From Lasiodiplodia sp. COLG20 (Eukaryota; Ascomycota; Dothideomycetes; Botryosphaeriales; Botryosphaeriaceae): DNA of 64,000 bases. This document shows, piece after piece, positions 19,927-30,892 of this stretch. The position numbers were made by a program, and so were the translations under genes. The stretch covers positions 362,501 to 426,500 of the forward strand of contig VNWV01000009.1 in NCBI GenBank assembly GCA_009801085.1, in the 5' to 3' direction. Position 1 is the stretch's first letter. Each line of letters begins with the position of its first letter. Under the pieces are notes generated by a model. That model worked only from the letters and a program-made list of their open reading frames with translations. It was not told the origin of the DNA and did not search any database.

Positions 19927-21803
19927 ATGGCTCCAGACGCCGTGACCTCAGACCAGTCCGTCTCCAGCAACAGCATCTTGCAGGAGAAAGCCTCCGAGGA
20001 GAGGATCGAGAATGTCGACGAGCAGCCCCGCCACGTTGGCTACGACCCCAAGGCCACCAAGCGCCTGCTGAGGAAGATGGATGTCCGCCTCATCCCCTTC
20101 CTCGCCCTGCTCTACCTGTGAGTGCCACCCCGCTCGCTTGCCCGCCAGCGCTGACCCAACCATCCTGCGCACAGTCTGAGTTTCCTCGACCGTGAGTCGT
20201 GTCGCGCCCCACGCCATCCTCGACGAGACTGACCGCTTGGCTTCAGGCACCAACATCGGCAATGCTCGTCTGGCAGGTCTTGAAACGGACCTGGGCATGG
20301 CCGGGCTCGACTACAACGTATGGTCCACCGTCCGTCCCCCACGCCTGCCCGCTGACCCCACCGCCAGAATGCCCTCGCCATCTTCTTCCCCTTCTACGTC
20401 GCCGCCGAGGTCCCGTCCAACATGATGATGAAGCGGACCCGCCCTGCCTTGTGGATCCCCATCATCATGCTCGCCTGGAGCGTCTGCACCACCCTCATGG
20501 GCTTGGTCGAGAGCTACGCTGGCCTGATGGTTGCTCGTGCTGCCCTTGGTCTCGCCGAGGGTGGCCTCTTCCCCGGCGTCACCTTCTAGTATGCCCCCCC
20601 TCCTCCCTGCAAGCCGTCCCGCCCACTGACGCCGTCCAGCATTACCATGTGGTACCGCAGGCACGAGTGTGGCTTGCGCATGGCCGTCTTCTTCTCCGCC
20701 GCCACTGCCGCCGGTGCCTTTGGCGGTCTTCTGGCCCGTGGCATCGCAGAGATGGACGGTGTTGGTGGTAGGCAAGGCTGGGCCTGGATCTTCATTCTCG
20801 AAGGCCTCCTCACCTTCATAATCGGTGCGCACAGTCTCCGGCGTTCCTCTCATCCGCGCACCATGCTGACCGCGGTGCCCTGCAGCTGTGGCCGCCTTTT
20901 TCGTCATGCACGACTATCCCGAAACTGCCAAATTCCTCAGTGACGCCGAAAAGCGCGAAGTCACCAGCCGCCTGAAGCTGGACCGCAGCTCTCTTGCCGA
21001 TGAGTATGACGTCAAGTACTTCTGGCATGCTCTCCAAGACTGGAAGATCTGGGTGCACATGTTCATCACCATTGGCATTTACACGCCGCTGTACTCCATC
21101 TCCTTATTCATGCCCACCATTGTCAGGGGTCTGGGCTACACGGACAACGTTGCACAACTCATGACGGTAAGCCCGCTGCTTCGGGTGCCGTCGAGCAGAT
21201 TGCTGATAGAAGCACAGGTCCCGCCTTATGTCGTAGCCTGCGTCTTTTGTATTGGTGGCGGCTTCTTGGCCGACCGCATGAAGACGAGAGGCGTATTCAT
21301 GATTGGCTTCTGCCTTGTGGCGTACGTTGCACCATCCAAGCCCTTGCTTCGCTAGCTGACGCCGACTTTGCAGGCTCGTGGGTTTCATCATGCTCATCGC
21401 GAGCGAGAACAACTCGGTCAAGTACGCTGGCGTCTTCTTCGCCGCGTCTGGCATCTACCCCAACGTGCCGCAGGGGGTGGCGTGGAACGGCAACAACATC
21501 GGCGGATCGACGAAGCGTGGCATAGGCATTGCGATGCACGTCGGCTTTGGCAATCTGGGAGGCGCTGTGGCCTCGTATATCTACCGTTCCACCGACGCAC
21601 CCCACTACTACGCTGGCCATGGCACCCTAATCGGCTTCATCACCATGAGCGCCGTTCTCAGCACCTTCATGACCATCTACCTGCGCAGGGAGAACGCCCG
21701 CCGCGACGCCGAGCACAAGAAGCCGAGCGAGTACACTGAGGAGGAGAAGACGCTCGAAAGGGAGAAGGGCGACTCTGCGACCTTCTTTAGGTACACGGTT
21801 TGA
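19927..21803 (+). CDS. MFS anion/cation symporter, Dal5 (allantoate permease) family
   Basis: Eight exons (19927-20117, 20175-20191, 20247-20317, 20368-20588, 20640-20824, 20886-21166, 21218-21321, 21374-21803) give 499 residues. All seven introns keep phase. One exon is only 17 nt. Family hallmarks: FLDRTNIGNARLAGLETDLGM, VPSNMMMKRTRP (loop 2 region), ARAALGLAEGGLFPG, the FYITMWYRRHE block, and a C-terminal tail with a charged helix. Twelve transmembrane helices are expected. Relatives import small organic anions and vitamins such as allantoate, nicotinate, pantothenate or biotin. The substrate cannot be read from sequence. No metabolic partner lies beside it. Confidence 0.92.
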
Positions 21804-23371
21804 GCCGGCTGACCGACTGGCTCTGGTTATGCAAGACGTCATGTTTCGAGTGCACACCTTATTTTATTTTTTTTTAGACATGAACAATGGACTGGCTCCC
21901 TTTTGCGCAGAATGTAGGGTCCGCTAATCTCTCGCATCCATCTTCTATCTGCCTGTTTGTGTACAGCTCGATTCTCGACACTGTCGAGCCGCGGGTTCCC
22001 GTGCTGGGCGCCCGTGCCACATGACCGTCGGCCCGGCTGCATGCGGTGGCTGGCACCATAGATAAGGTTAGGCCATAAATCCTGGAGGATGGGTAGGCGA
22101 GTAGCTATCCCGTTGGTTGGTAAAGCGCGCACAAGATAAGAGCCGTTCGGCTTCTCTCTTGGCTTCTAGCCGCGGCCTTCCCACATTTACAAGCAGACGA
22201 CCTGGACACGATTGCATGAAGATTGTGCCTGAGGCATTTCCCCGCATTACAGGGAGGAAACCTTCACGGCGCAAGGTGTGATTCGCATCATGGCATGTGA
22301 AAGTGGGGCTGTTGTTGCGGCTGAGCGCCCATGGGAAGCGCTTTGGCCATATCAAGCATGCGGTGTGCACGCTTCTTTCAACCCTATCGCTTGCGCGATT
22401 AAGTCGCGCTGTGCAAAGGGAGCATTCCGCAAGTGGGGGCTGATACGAGTACGTCTGCGCGGCGATATGATGTGCAAATATGCACGGAATGCTGCTGGCT
22501 CGAGAAAATGATGTTGTTTCGCGCGGAATGGGCCGAGAGTTTGGGTGCGCCAGGGTCCTGGCTGTCAAGGATAGCGCTCCGGCATTTGGGCACGCGAGCT
22601 GCTGCAGAGGCTGCCTGACAGGCTGACTAACCGGGCTAAGCTTTGCCAAGGGCCAAAAACAGGGTCGTCCTGGCGACGTCATCATGTAGGGATTGCGGAA
22701 AGCAGGTGTCGCAACAGCGGCCACATGTCGGCTGCCGTCCCGCCCAAGGGCAAACGGCGGGTAGTCGGCAGGTGGCCGTGGTCGCGCGTCGTGCGACCTG
22801 GGTACGTGGGGAGCGTGGCGGGGCACAGCTGGAGAGAGGGGCTGAGCTGGCCGTGCGGAAGACGAGGGCTGCTATTCGCAGAGCGCTGTGGCTCAGCACG
22901 GCATGCGGCCGCGGGATCCGCGGACATGATAGGAGGACAGCGGAGCGGAGCACGGGAGGCCGGCACGCACGGAAGAAACGGGAGCGAAGGGCGGTCCGAA
23001 TGACAGGGCAGAGCTGCCAAACCAAGGCAAGACCTGCCTCTCCTCGAGCAAAGAGCACGGCGGCCTCCTTGGCGCCCATCCAGCGCTCTGCGAAGCGCCT
23101 CGAAAGACCAGCGCCGCGACGCGGAGAAGCAGCGCGCGACGGCAAGACAGACTGACGGCCGCGGCCGCGGCGCTAAAGAAAGGCTTAGCCGGCGCCGATC
23201 GAGGCTTGTCTTGCTTGGCGCGGGTAGGGCAGCGCGCTGCGCTGACTCCCCGCAGCGGCGCAGCCTGGCCGCCGGGTCCAGCTGTCGATGATTGCGCCAG
23301 CCAAAATTTAACTACGCCCTCCCCCCACCGCTCAGCCCTCCCAAGCGCACCCTTCTTCCCTCCCCTCGACC
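21804..23371. other. Intergenic region
   Basis: About 1.6 kb between two plus-strand genes. Long frames on both strands at 22.1-23.2 kb overlap each other and are low complexity (Arg/Ala/Pro/Ser), typical of GC-rich non-coding DNA. The 3' flank of the transporter has a T-rich run near 21860-21875. Confidence 0.45.
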
Positions 23372-25350
23372 ATGGCAATCCCACTCTTCACCAAGGCCAG
23401 CCGCGCCGACGACGCCCTGGCCGACGACGGCGCTGCTGGCGCCCCCTCCGGCCACGAGAATCCCGCCCAAGACGAGGGCGATGGCCACGACGAGCCCCAG
23501 CCTCCCGGCGGCTTCAGCGACACGCCCATTCCGCACGCGGCGCCCGGCTTCACCCTCAAGTTCACCTTCCACCGCGCCACCCACCTGCCCATTGCCGACA
23601 TCAACACCATGTCCTCCGACCCCTACGTGCTCGCGCAGCTGAACACGGCCCTGCCCCCGCGCCACAAGGAGGACCCGCCGCTGCGCATGCGCTCCCCCAC
23701 CGTGCACCGCTCGACCGAGCCCGAGTTCGAGTGGGAATGGATCGTTGCGAACGTGCCCGCCTCGGGCTTCAAGCTCAAGGCCCGCCTGTATGACGAGGAT
23801 CCTGCTGACCATGACGACCGCCTGGGAAACGTCCATATCAATGTGCCCCAGCTGTCGGAGGACTGGGAGGGCATCCACCAGCAGACGTACAAGCTCAGGA
23901 AGCGCCTGGCCAGCAAGCGCGCCTACGCCTTGCGCGCGGCTGCCGTTGCTGTGAACAAGGCCGAGCACATGGGCGCCGAGATTGTCGTCAGCATCGAGAT
24001 GCTTGGGCGGACCCAGGATCCGTACAACGAGGGAGGCAGAGCCTACACGCTCGGCCCGCTGTTCTGGTTCAAGCACAACTCGCCTCTGCTGGGCCGTATT
24101 GTGAACCGCACCGACACCGGCGACGACGACGACCCGAACGATCCGACTCAGTATGACAGGCACGGCAACAGGATCCGCAGATACAAGTAAGTCCGGGTCC
24201 CACCCGGCTCCCATGGTCCGAGCTGACCCGACCTGCAGCTTCCAGGCGAACGAGATCCAGCTCCGGGGCCCGGTACCGCCTGAGTTGTACCACCGCTACG
24301 TCGAATTCAAGCCGTTTGTCAAGTCTATGTACACGGCACATGGCGTGCGCGGCTTTCTTTTGTCCAAGGCGCTGCACCACCAGCATGCAAGGGTTTACAA
24401 TTTCGATAAGAGTACCTCGTGGGGTAAGTTCGACGAGCCCTGCGTTGAGCAGACGATGAAATTTCTCGATCTCGTGCACTACGACCAAGGCGGCCGTATC
24501 TTCACCTACGTTGTGACCCTGGTAAGCCGTCTCGCCAAAAGTGTAGAGCGCGTGCGCTAACGTCGGCAAGGATGCTCTGTGGCGATTCACCGAGACTGGC
24601 AAGGAGTTTGGCATCGACATGCTGAGCAAACATACTATGCACAGCGATGTGTCGGTGTATATCGCCTTCAGCGGCGAGTTCTTCATCAGGCGTCTCAAGC
24701 ACCCGCACCGCAGGTCTCCCGACGAGCCGGAGGTCGAGCCAGAGGCGGAGGAGGAGGGCGAGGCGGAGAAGCAACACCATCATTGGTTCCACCGTCGTGA
24801 AAAGAGTGAGAACAACTCGACGCATCCGCCGGACGACATTGCCGGCGGGCCCCCTCGAGACGAGCCGCCCAAAGACCCCAAGCACTACGAACTTGTCATT
24901 GACAACGACTCGGGGACTTACCGGCCCAACGCTCAACTCCTGCCGCAACTCAAGTCCTTCATGGAGTCTCGCCTACCTGGGCTCAGGGTCATCACGCTGG
25001 ATTGCCAGGCCGACGCGGAGAAGATGGCGCGCATGAAGCAGGAGCAGCGCGACCGCAAGGCCCGCGAGGGAGACCAGATTGTCTACCACCAGCTCAGCGA
25101 CAGCGACGAAGACAGCAGCAGCCTCAGCAGTTCCGACGAAGACGAGTTGGAAGAGGCGGTTCAGAACCATCATGCGCGGGTCAGGGACGACCATGTCTTG
25201 CACGCCTTCGGCCACCAGGCGCGTGCTGAGCAGCAAGCCAAAGCGCAGCATCTCAAGGGCTTGGTTCACCGGCCTGGTTCCGGCACAAATGGGCACAAGG
25301 GCCACGGCGATCCGGTTGAAGCGCCTGACGCCGGTGCCCCGCCATCTTAG
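23372..25350 (+). CDS. Fungal C2-domain protein
   Basis: Exons 23372-24186, 24239-24521 and 24571-25350 give 625 residues. The N-terminus is Asp/Pro-rich. Residues about 58-190 form a C2 domain: FTLKFTFHRATHLPIADINTM, then SSDPYVLAQL, and RLYDEDPADHDDRLGNV, whose aspartates are placed to bind calcium. The following conserved block (ANEIQLRGPVPPELYHRYVEF, YNFDKSTSWGKFDEPCV) is shared by fungal C2 proteins of unknown detailed role. The C-terminal 150 residues are acidic and basic low complexity (SDSDEDSSSLSSSDEDE, QHHHWFHRREK). Likely peripheral at membranes through calcium-dependent lipid binding. No catalytic domain seen. Confidence 0.8.
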
Positions 25351-25977
25351 CCGCTTTCACCGTTTTCTTGGCGGCCGGTATGATTTGTACGACTTTTCGA
25401 TGTTGACCAAGGGTGGATGCCGTTCTCGGTGCACGCTCCTTAGATACCCCACGATTGGATATGCTCTTCCTGCGTTTGGAGTGTGAAGGTGTACATGTAC
25501 GTTTTGAGTGGTTGTGGGGTTGATATAGCCGTTCATCCAATAATTTTAAACATTCAATTCCCGAGGCATTAATGCGAGAAGTCGCTGTGTACGAGGGGAC
25601 GTGAAAAATGGGCTGCCTGTCCCCTTCGATCGCCTCTTCGTTATTTACAGTGAAGCTGCGACTGGATCCTCAGGTCCCGGCCTCGATGGACGGGTGCCTG
25701 CACTTGGCTCTTGAAGCCAAAAACCGATTATGGCGGCGACCCTCCACCTGGTCACTTTCGTCCCCCCCCTTTTTTTTTAAATGTTTATGTATCCTGCTGA
25801 CACGCATTCCTTGACTGCGTGACTGATCTCCCAATGGTCCTTAGTAGCAGTGTCCAATAACGCCAACCAGTAATTCAAGACTACCCTATCAAAAGGTGGA
25901 GGTTGAAACAAACCAACCCTTCGGACTCTTACAGAATATACAAACTTTGGCTTTGTCCAGGTGTTTCACTCTCGGAT
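25351..25977. other. Convergent intergenic region
   Basis: Shared 3' flank of the C2 gene (plus) and the Mpv17-family gene (minus). Contains a CCCCCCCTTTTTTTTT run near 25766-25778 and AT-rich stretches suited to polyadenylation. No gene seen. Confidence 0.5.
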
Positions 25978-26736
25978 TTACACGCGGGCGGCCACGAGAC
26001 TCATGTAGATGCCCCAGCAGAGGCCGATTGCGCTTAGAAAGACGATGCGCCTCTCGACGGGGATGAAGCTGAAGCTGATGATGGAGGCGATGGGCCAAAT
26101 TTTGTAGCCGGCGACGATAATCGGGATCGTCTCCTGACGATCAATTGGATCAGCACTTGAAGGTGGATCTGCACCAAAGGCCCCAGGGCGGAGGACCACT
26201 CACCGTCCTGATATTACCCCCGATCTGGGCGCTCGACTGCCCCTTCATGAGGCCCATGATGACCAGGAAGGCGACGGTGTTCATGATGGCGCCCATAGTT
26301 ATGCAGTCGACGAACCATTTCGTAATGGTGTTCTTGAGATTGAGCTTGGGCTTCTCCTCGTCGACGTGCAGAAGGCCCTCGTCGCCGCGTTTCTCGACGT
26401 CGCCGTCGCTGGACACGCGGGGCGAGCGGTGGGCGTGGGCGAGGCCGGCAGGGCCCGGGTAGGCAGGGAAGGTGCGCTCGAGGAACTGCTGCCACACGTA
26501 GTTGGGCGGAGCAGTGATCAAGGTCAGGATGACGAAGCGGAGGAACTCGATTGGGTTAAAGGCGAGCGGGCGCTGTCAGCGGCGACGCAGGGTCCGTCAG
26601 CACATCAGGGCAGGGAGCGGCAGGCAGCGGGGTGACATACGCCGCCCCGGTAAGCGTCGATGACCTGCGCGAGGATGTTGGAGATTGACGACAGCGTTGC
26701 TGCTTGCAGCGTGGCATTGACCATGGGAGAGGGCAT
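25978..26736 (-). CDS. Mpv17/PMP22-family membrane protein
   Basis: Exons 26736-26641, 26572-26204 and 26133-25978 give 206 residues. Introns are 68 and 70 nt and both are phase 0. Family features: NAT start-proximal helix, then NPIEFLRFVILTLITAPPNYVWQQFLE, a central KWFVDCITMGAIMNTVAFLVIMG helix, and the C-terminal signature region YKIWPIASIISFSFIPVERRIVF. About four transmembrane helices. Relatives sit in the peroxisomal (PMP22/Woronin sorting complex) or inner mitochondrial (Sym1/Mpv17) membrane. Which one applies here is not decided by sequence. Divergent from ZNG1 across about 440 bp. Confidence 0.88.
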
Positions 26737-27179
26737 GCTGGGCACGAGGGCGAGACGGCGATGGCGGGAATTGGGCGCGAGCGCTGGCGGCGGGGTGGAT
26801 GGGCTTGCAAGACGCGAGTGCAGGAGGTGTTGTTGACACAGTGTTGGGAACGGGAGCTTGGGTTTTAGGAGGAAGGGCGGGTTAGGCTCCCCGGCGCTCA
26901 GCGACAAGCCCGCGACGACACAGGTGTTATTACTCGGGGCACGGGGAAGGGATCGGCGCGGGATGCGAGATGGCGATACGTTTCGAAAGACTGGAGACGC
27001 CCGGGGCCGCTGCAGATCGAACGTTGCTCTGCGCCTTTCCCGCCGCGCCACGCCACGCCCACCTGCGGCGTTCGGTCGGAATCACGGCCTTCGGCTTCGC
27101 GCTGGCTTATCGATAAGCCCGCTCAAAACGACGCCCGGTGACACGCCCCCCGTCACCTCTCCGACAGATCCCTTCTGCC

Positions 27180-28552
27180 ATGGACACCGACGACGAGGAA
27201 GCCCCGCCGCTGCTTGTCGACGCCGGCGTCGTCCAGGACGTAGACGACCTGCCTCTTGTCAAGGTCCCCATTACAATCGTCACCGGTACGGTACTCATGA
27301 CTGCAGCCCGCCGGCTTGAGGCTGATATTCTGTAGGCTATTTGGGTGCTGGCAAAACTACGTTGCTCAACTACATCCTCAACGAGCGTCATGGGAAGAAG
27401 ATTGCCGTCATCCTGAATGGCGGGTACTCCCCTCTCCGGCAAAGGAAGAAACACGCTAACGATGGACCCAGAGTTCGGAAACTGTAGGTCGGCTTGCTCC
27501 GTCCTTTAAGCCACCCTTGCTGACGGCCTGAAATAGCCGCCGACATTGAGAAGTCGCTTACCGTCAGTAAGGACGGCGGCCAGGTCGAAGAGTGGCTGGA
27601 CCTGGCCAACGGCTGTCTATGCTGTACCGTCAAGGACACTGGTGTCCAGGCCATCGAGTCACTAATGGAAAAGCGGGGCGCTTTCGACTACATCCTGCTC
27701 GAGACGACGGGCTTGGCCGATCCAGGCAACATTGCACCGCTCTTCTGGATAGATGAAGGGCTGGGCAGCACCATCTACCTGGATGGCATCGTCACGCTGG
27801 TCGACGCAAAGAACATCCTCAAGAGCTTGGATGAACCTCCGCCCGAGACGACTGCGCATTCCGAAGAGGAGCACGACAGCAAAGGCCCCGAGCTAACCAC
27901 TGCTCACCTGCAGGTCTCACACGCAGACGTGGTGGTCATCAACAAAGCCGACCTCGTCACCCCGGAGGAGCTCGAGAGCGTGCGACAGCGCATTGTTGCC
28001 ATCAACGCGCTCGCCAAGATCCACATCACTGACCACAGTAAGGTGCCTCAGCTGGAGGGAGTGCTGCTCGACTTGCACGCCTACGACGCTGTCGATTCTG
28101 CGCAGTTGGATTTTGCTGCGAAGGGTCACAGCCATCTTGATCCGGTAGGTCGCTCGACTCCGCGTCTCGACCCGCTCTAATCAGCCGAATCACAGACGAT
28201 CGCGACAATATCAATACCGATCCCTGCATTGAGCCCGGCAGGCCTCAAGGCGCTGGACGGCTGGCTGCAATCGCTGCTTTGGGAGGAGACGTTGCCCGAG
28301 GGAGCATTGCCGCACAAGTTTGAAATCCACAGAACTAAAGGACTCGTGCCGATGCTCGACGGCTCATTGAAACTTATCCAGGGGGTGAGAGAGGTCTTTG
28401 AAATCTTGGACGCTAGAGACAGTCCGTCAAGCGGGCAGCAAAAGGTCAGCGGCAACGTGGAACAGGGCGGAAAGGTGGTGTTGATTGGAAGAGGCGTGGA
28501 AAGCGAGCTGTTCGGCCGGAGTCTGCGCAAAGTTCTTGACGCTCAGCTATAG
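27180..28552 (+). CDS. CobW/COG0523 G3E GTPase, zinc chaperone ZNG1
   Basis: Exons 27180-27285, 27336-27419, 27472-27483, 27537-28144 and 28196-28552 give 388 residues. Walker A is [12 protein letters not shown], with the NGCLCC metal motif near residues 92-97 (Cys 94, 96, 97), ETTGLADPG, and INKADLV for the guanine base. The C-terminal CobW domain includes [17 protein letters not shown]. Family role: GTP-dependent zinc delivery, with methionine aminopeptidase 1 as the known client. Two oddities. Exon 3 is only 12 nt (encoding EFGN). The intron before it must start GC (GCGGGT) to restore the invariant ILNEFGNSADIEKS; it has a good GCTAAC branch and CCAG end. The N-terminus reads [10 protein letters not shown] where vertebrate ZNG1 has a Cys-Pro-Glu-Leu-Val-Pro motif. 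Confidence 0.92.
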
Positions 28553-28783
28553 AAAATAAGTACGAGGCGAATTCTGGAGAAACCAACGTGCAATCCGTGA
28601 GACCGCCCGGGATACCTAAGCAGCCATCGTTCTGCAATTGACACCAAGTACACGTGTGGGGGAGCAGGTCCGATCAAGGCTGTTTGGCGAGATGAGGTCA
28701 TGCAGGCTTGGCAACGGCGTGTGCGAAACTTCCTTTGTGCGTCGGTTTCACTCCCTTCATGCTGCAACGCGCTCCGCTTCACA

Positions 28784-29427
28784 ATGGAGACCTCTCTTCC
28801 CATCGATGTCCAGACCAAAGTTGCTTCCAACGGTCCGTCCCTCTCCCTCCCGTCGCTTCCATTAGCCGGCTGACAACAATCGCAGTCTCCGAAGCCTTCG
28901 TCGACGCCTACTACACAGCGCTGCAAGCCGCGCGCCACACCCTTTCCACCTTCTACACGGCAGCCGAGACGTTCCCCGACGGCAAGACGGTCCCCGTCAT
29001 CGCATGGAACGGCAACGTCTACAACTCGGGCCCCGCCTTTCAGGATGCCTATGCCGACACCATGCCCGCGTACACGTATTTCGAGGTCCAGAGCCTGGAC
29101 GCCCAGGTGCTGAATCCGCACCCGCCGCCTGCACCTCCGTCAAAAGATCTGGGGGGAGATGCTATGGTCGACGGTGACGCTGCGCAGGCTGGAGGGAAGA
29201 AGGGCGGGGCTGGAAAGAGGGGCGGGCAGCAGAAGGAGCAACAGGAGGAGCTCGTGGGGAGCGTGCTAGTGGTTGTAAACGGCTTCGTGCGGCTGGAGGA
29301 GAAGAAAGAGGGTCCTCAGAAAGGCTTCAGCGAGACGTTCGTGCTCGTGCCGAACCGGGACCACAGCAAGAAAGACGGGAGCAAGAGGTGGGTCATCCAG
29401 AATCAAAATTTCCGATATGTGGTGTGA
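28784..29427 (+). CDS. NTF2-like mRNA export factor Mtr2
   Basis: Exons 28784-28832 and 28886-29427 give 196 residues. The 53-nt intron begins GTCCGT, an unusual donor, but it has a GGCTGAC branch and CGCAG end and restores ASNVSEAFVDAYYTAL. The NTF2 fold is recognisable in the first helix (AFVDAYYTALQAARHTLSTFY), IAWNGNVYNSG, YTYFEVQSLDAQVLNP, a Gly/Lys/Gln-rich inserted loop, VLVVVNGFVRLEE, and the closing GFSETFVLVPN...WVIQNQNFRYVV. In fungi Mtr2 pairs with Mex67 to carry mRNPs and ribosomal subunits through nuclear pores. It follows ZNG1 by only 231 bp. Confidence 0.88.
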
Positions 29428-30892
29428 AAAAGCGTGGCGGTCAAAGGAGGCCAATGGAAAAACAAGAGACAAGCGTTGGCACGCATCACCTGGCGCTGCC
29501 AGTTCGGCAGCTTGTGGCCAAAGGAGGAGCAAGAGGCAACGGACAGGTCGGCGCTCTCCCTTGGCCTTGCATAGGGTTTCCACGTGCCACGGAAACACAT
29601 TGCAAAAGTGGCCCGGTATGATCCACAACAGTAATGTGAAGACCCATGCCGCAGCAGTCGGCAGGAAAGCATCTTCAGACGAGTGCCACTACGACGGAAT
29701 TGGTATCTCGAATGGTCTATCAGGCACGTCGGCGTATACAAGTAACGGGCGGCTTAGCCTGTTTACCGGCGCTGATGATGGACATGGAACCCTCGGGTAG
29801 CTGTACTTCCCGCCATGTTGTCTTGGATGGCCAAAAAGCTGGTTTCCGGTAGCAGTGGGCAGAGCTGCAGTTATGTTTGCAGACAGGCCAAACAAACCTT
29901 AACCTTTCTCAACTTTACCTTGTATATTGTCTCCCATCTGAAAACCTGTCTCAAGCGACCGTGCAAGAAGTGTGTAGTGTCGGGAGTCCATAACGCACGC
30001 GCACGAGTCAGCATACCAACAAGCCTATTCCTTGTCGAAACCACAACCTTTTTTTCGAGGGCGATGCGCTAGCATACCCCGGCTGTCGATGCATGCGCCT
30101 ACAGTGGTCATGACACGCGACACCGATTGCTCTCGATCTCAGACAACCAAGCCTCGTAGTACAGGTTGGTGGTTGCTGCGGCCAATTTTCTAGAATACGA
30201 AGGGGGAAATGCAAGAGGAAAAAATTGAAAGGAGAAAGAGGAAGCATCGTCCGCGTGTGGCGTGTGGCGCGTATATAAATGCTACTTCAAATGCTTGTTG
30301 GTGAATCTATCCGAAGCAGCAGTGGCGTTTGGGTTGATTGGGTGCGGTTCTCGAGGCTAAGACGTGTGCAACGGCGGGCTTGGTTTTGCTTTTGGCAGAT
30401 ATCGTGGCTCGCAAGGATAGGCCTGGCCGGCCCACGAAATTATCTCGCAAGCACAGGAATGTTTTCTCCTTTCTTTTCGGGCTGCATGCAGATCGATTGC
30501 GGTCCGTACACGTGGGATCAGGACAGCAACACCCCGGCGGGCAACAGAGATATGTCCGCTCATACATGACCTGCGTCTCTGGGACTAGCCGATTCGAATA
30601 CGACACTGCGTGTGTCATGGTCGATGACATCCACCGAATGTCGGAGGAATGCTGCCCGTGTCATTGATTTTCCCCGGTACCGTAGCGCATTCTGCAAGGT
30701 ACTAGATTTGTGTTCCACCCCGTGGGGCAGTGAAGTTAACACGCATTTCCCCAGGTGTGGTTACCAGGTACGATTCGCATTCCCAGGATTCCCGGCTCGA
30801 GTGCTTCACCAGGCACAGAACACCTGCACACAAAGGCACGTCAAAGGAGATAAAAAGAATGTGATGTCTCAAACCACCCCCTTGAAGACCTC
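29428..30892. other. Convergent intergenic region
   Basis: About 1.5 kb between MTR2 (plus) and an MFS gene (minus). Short overlapping frames only. A TATATAAAT occurs near 30272, but no transcript is evident after it. No tRNA or repeat recognised. Confidence 0.45.

Noticed and set aside
22068..23155. Overlapping long frames on both strands (252, 170 and 169 codons)
   Set aside because: They overlap one another, are low complexity, and have no domain or splice support.
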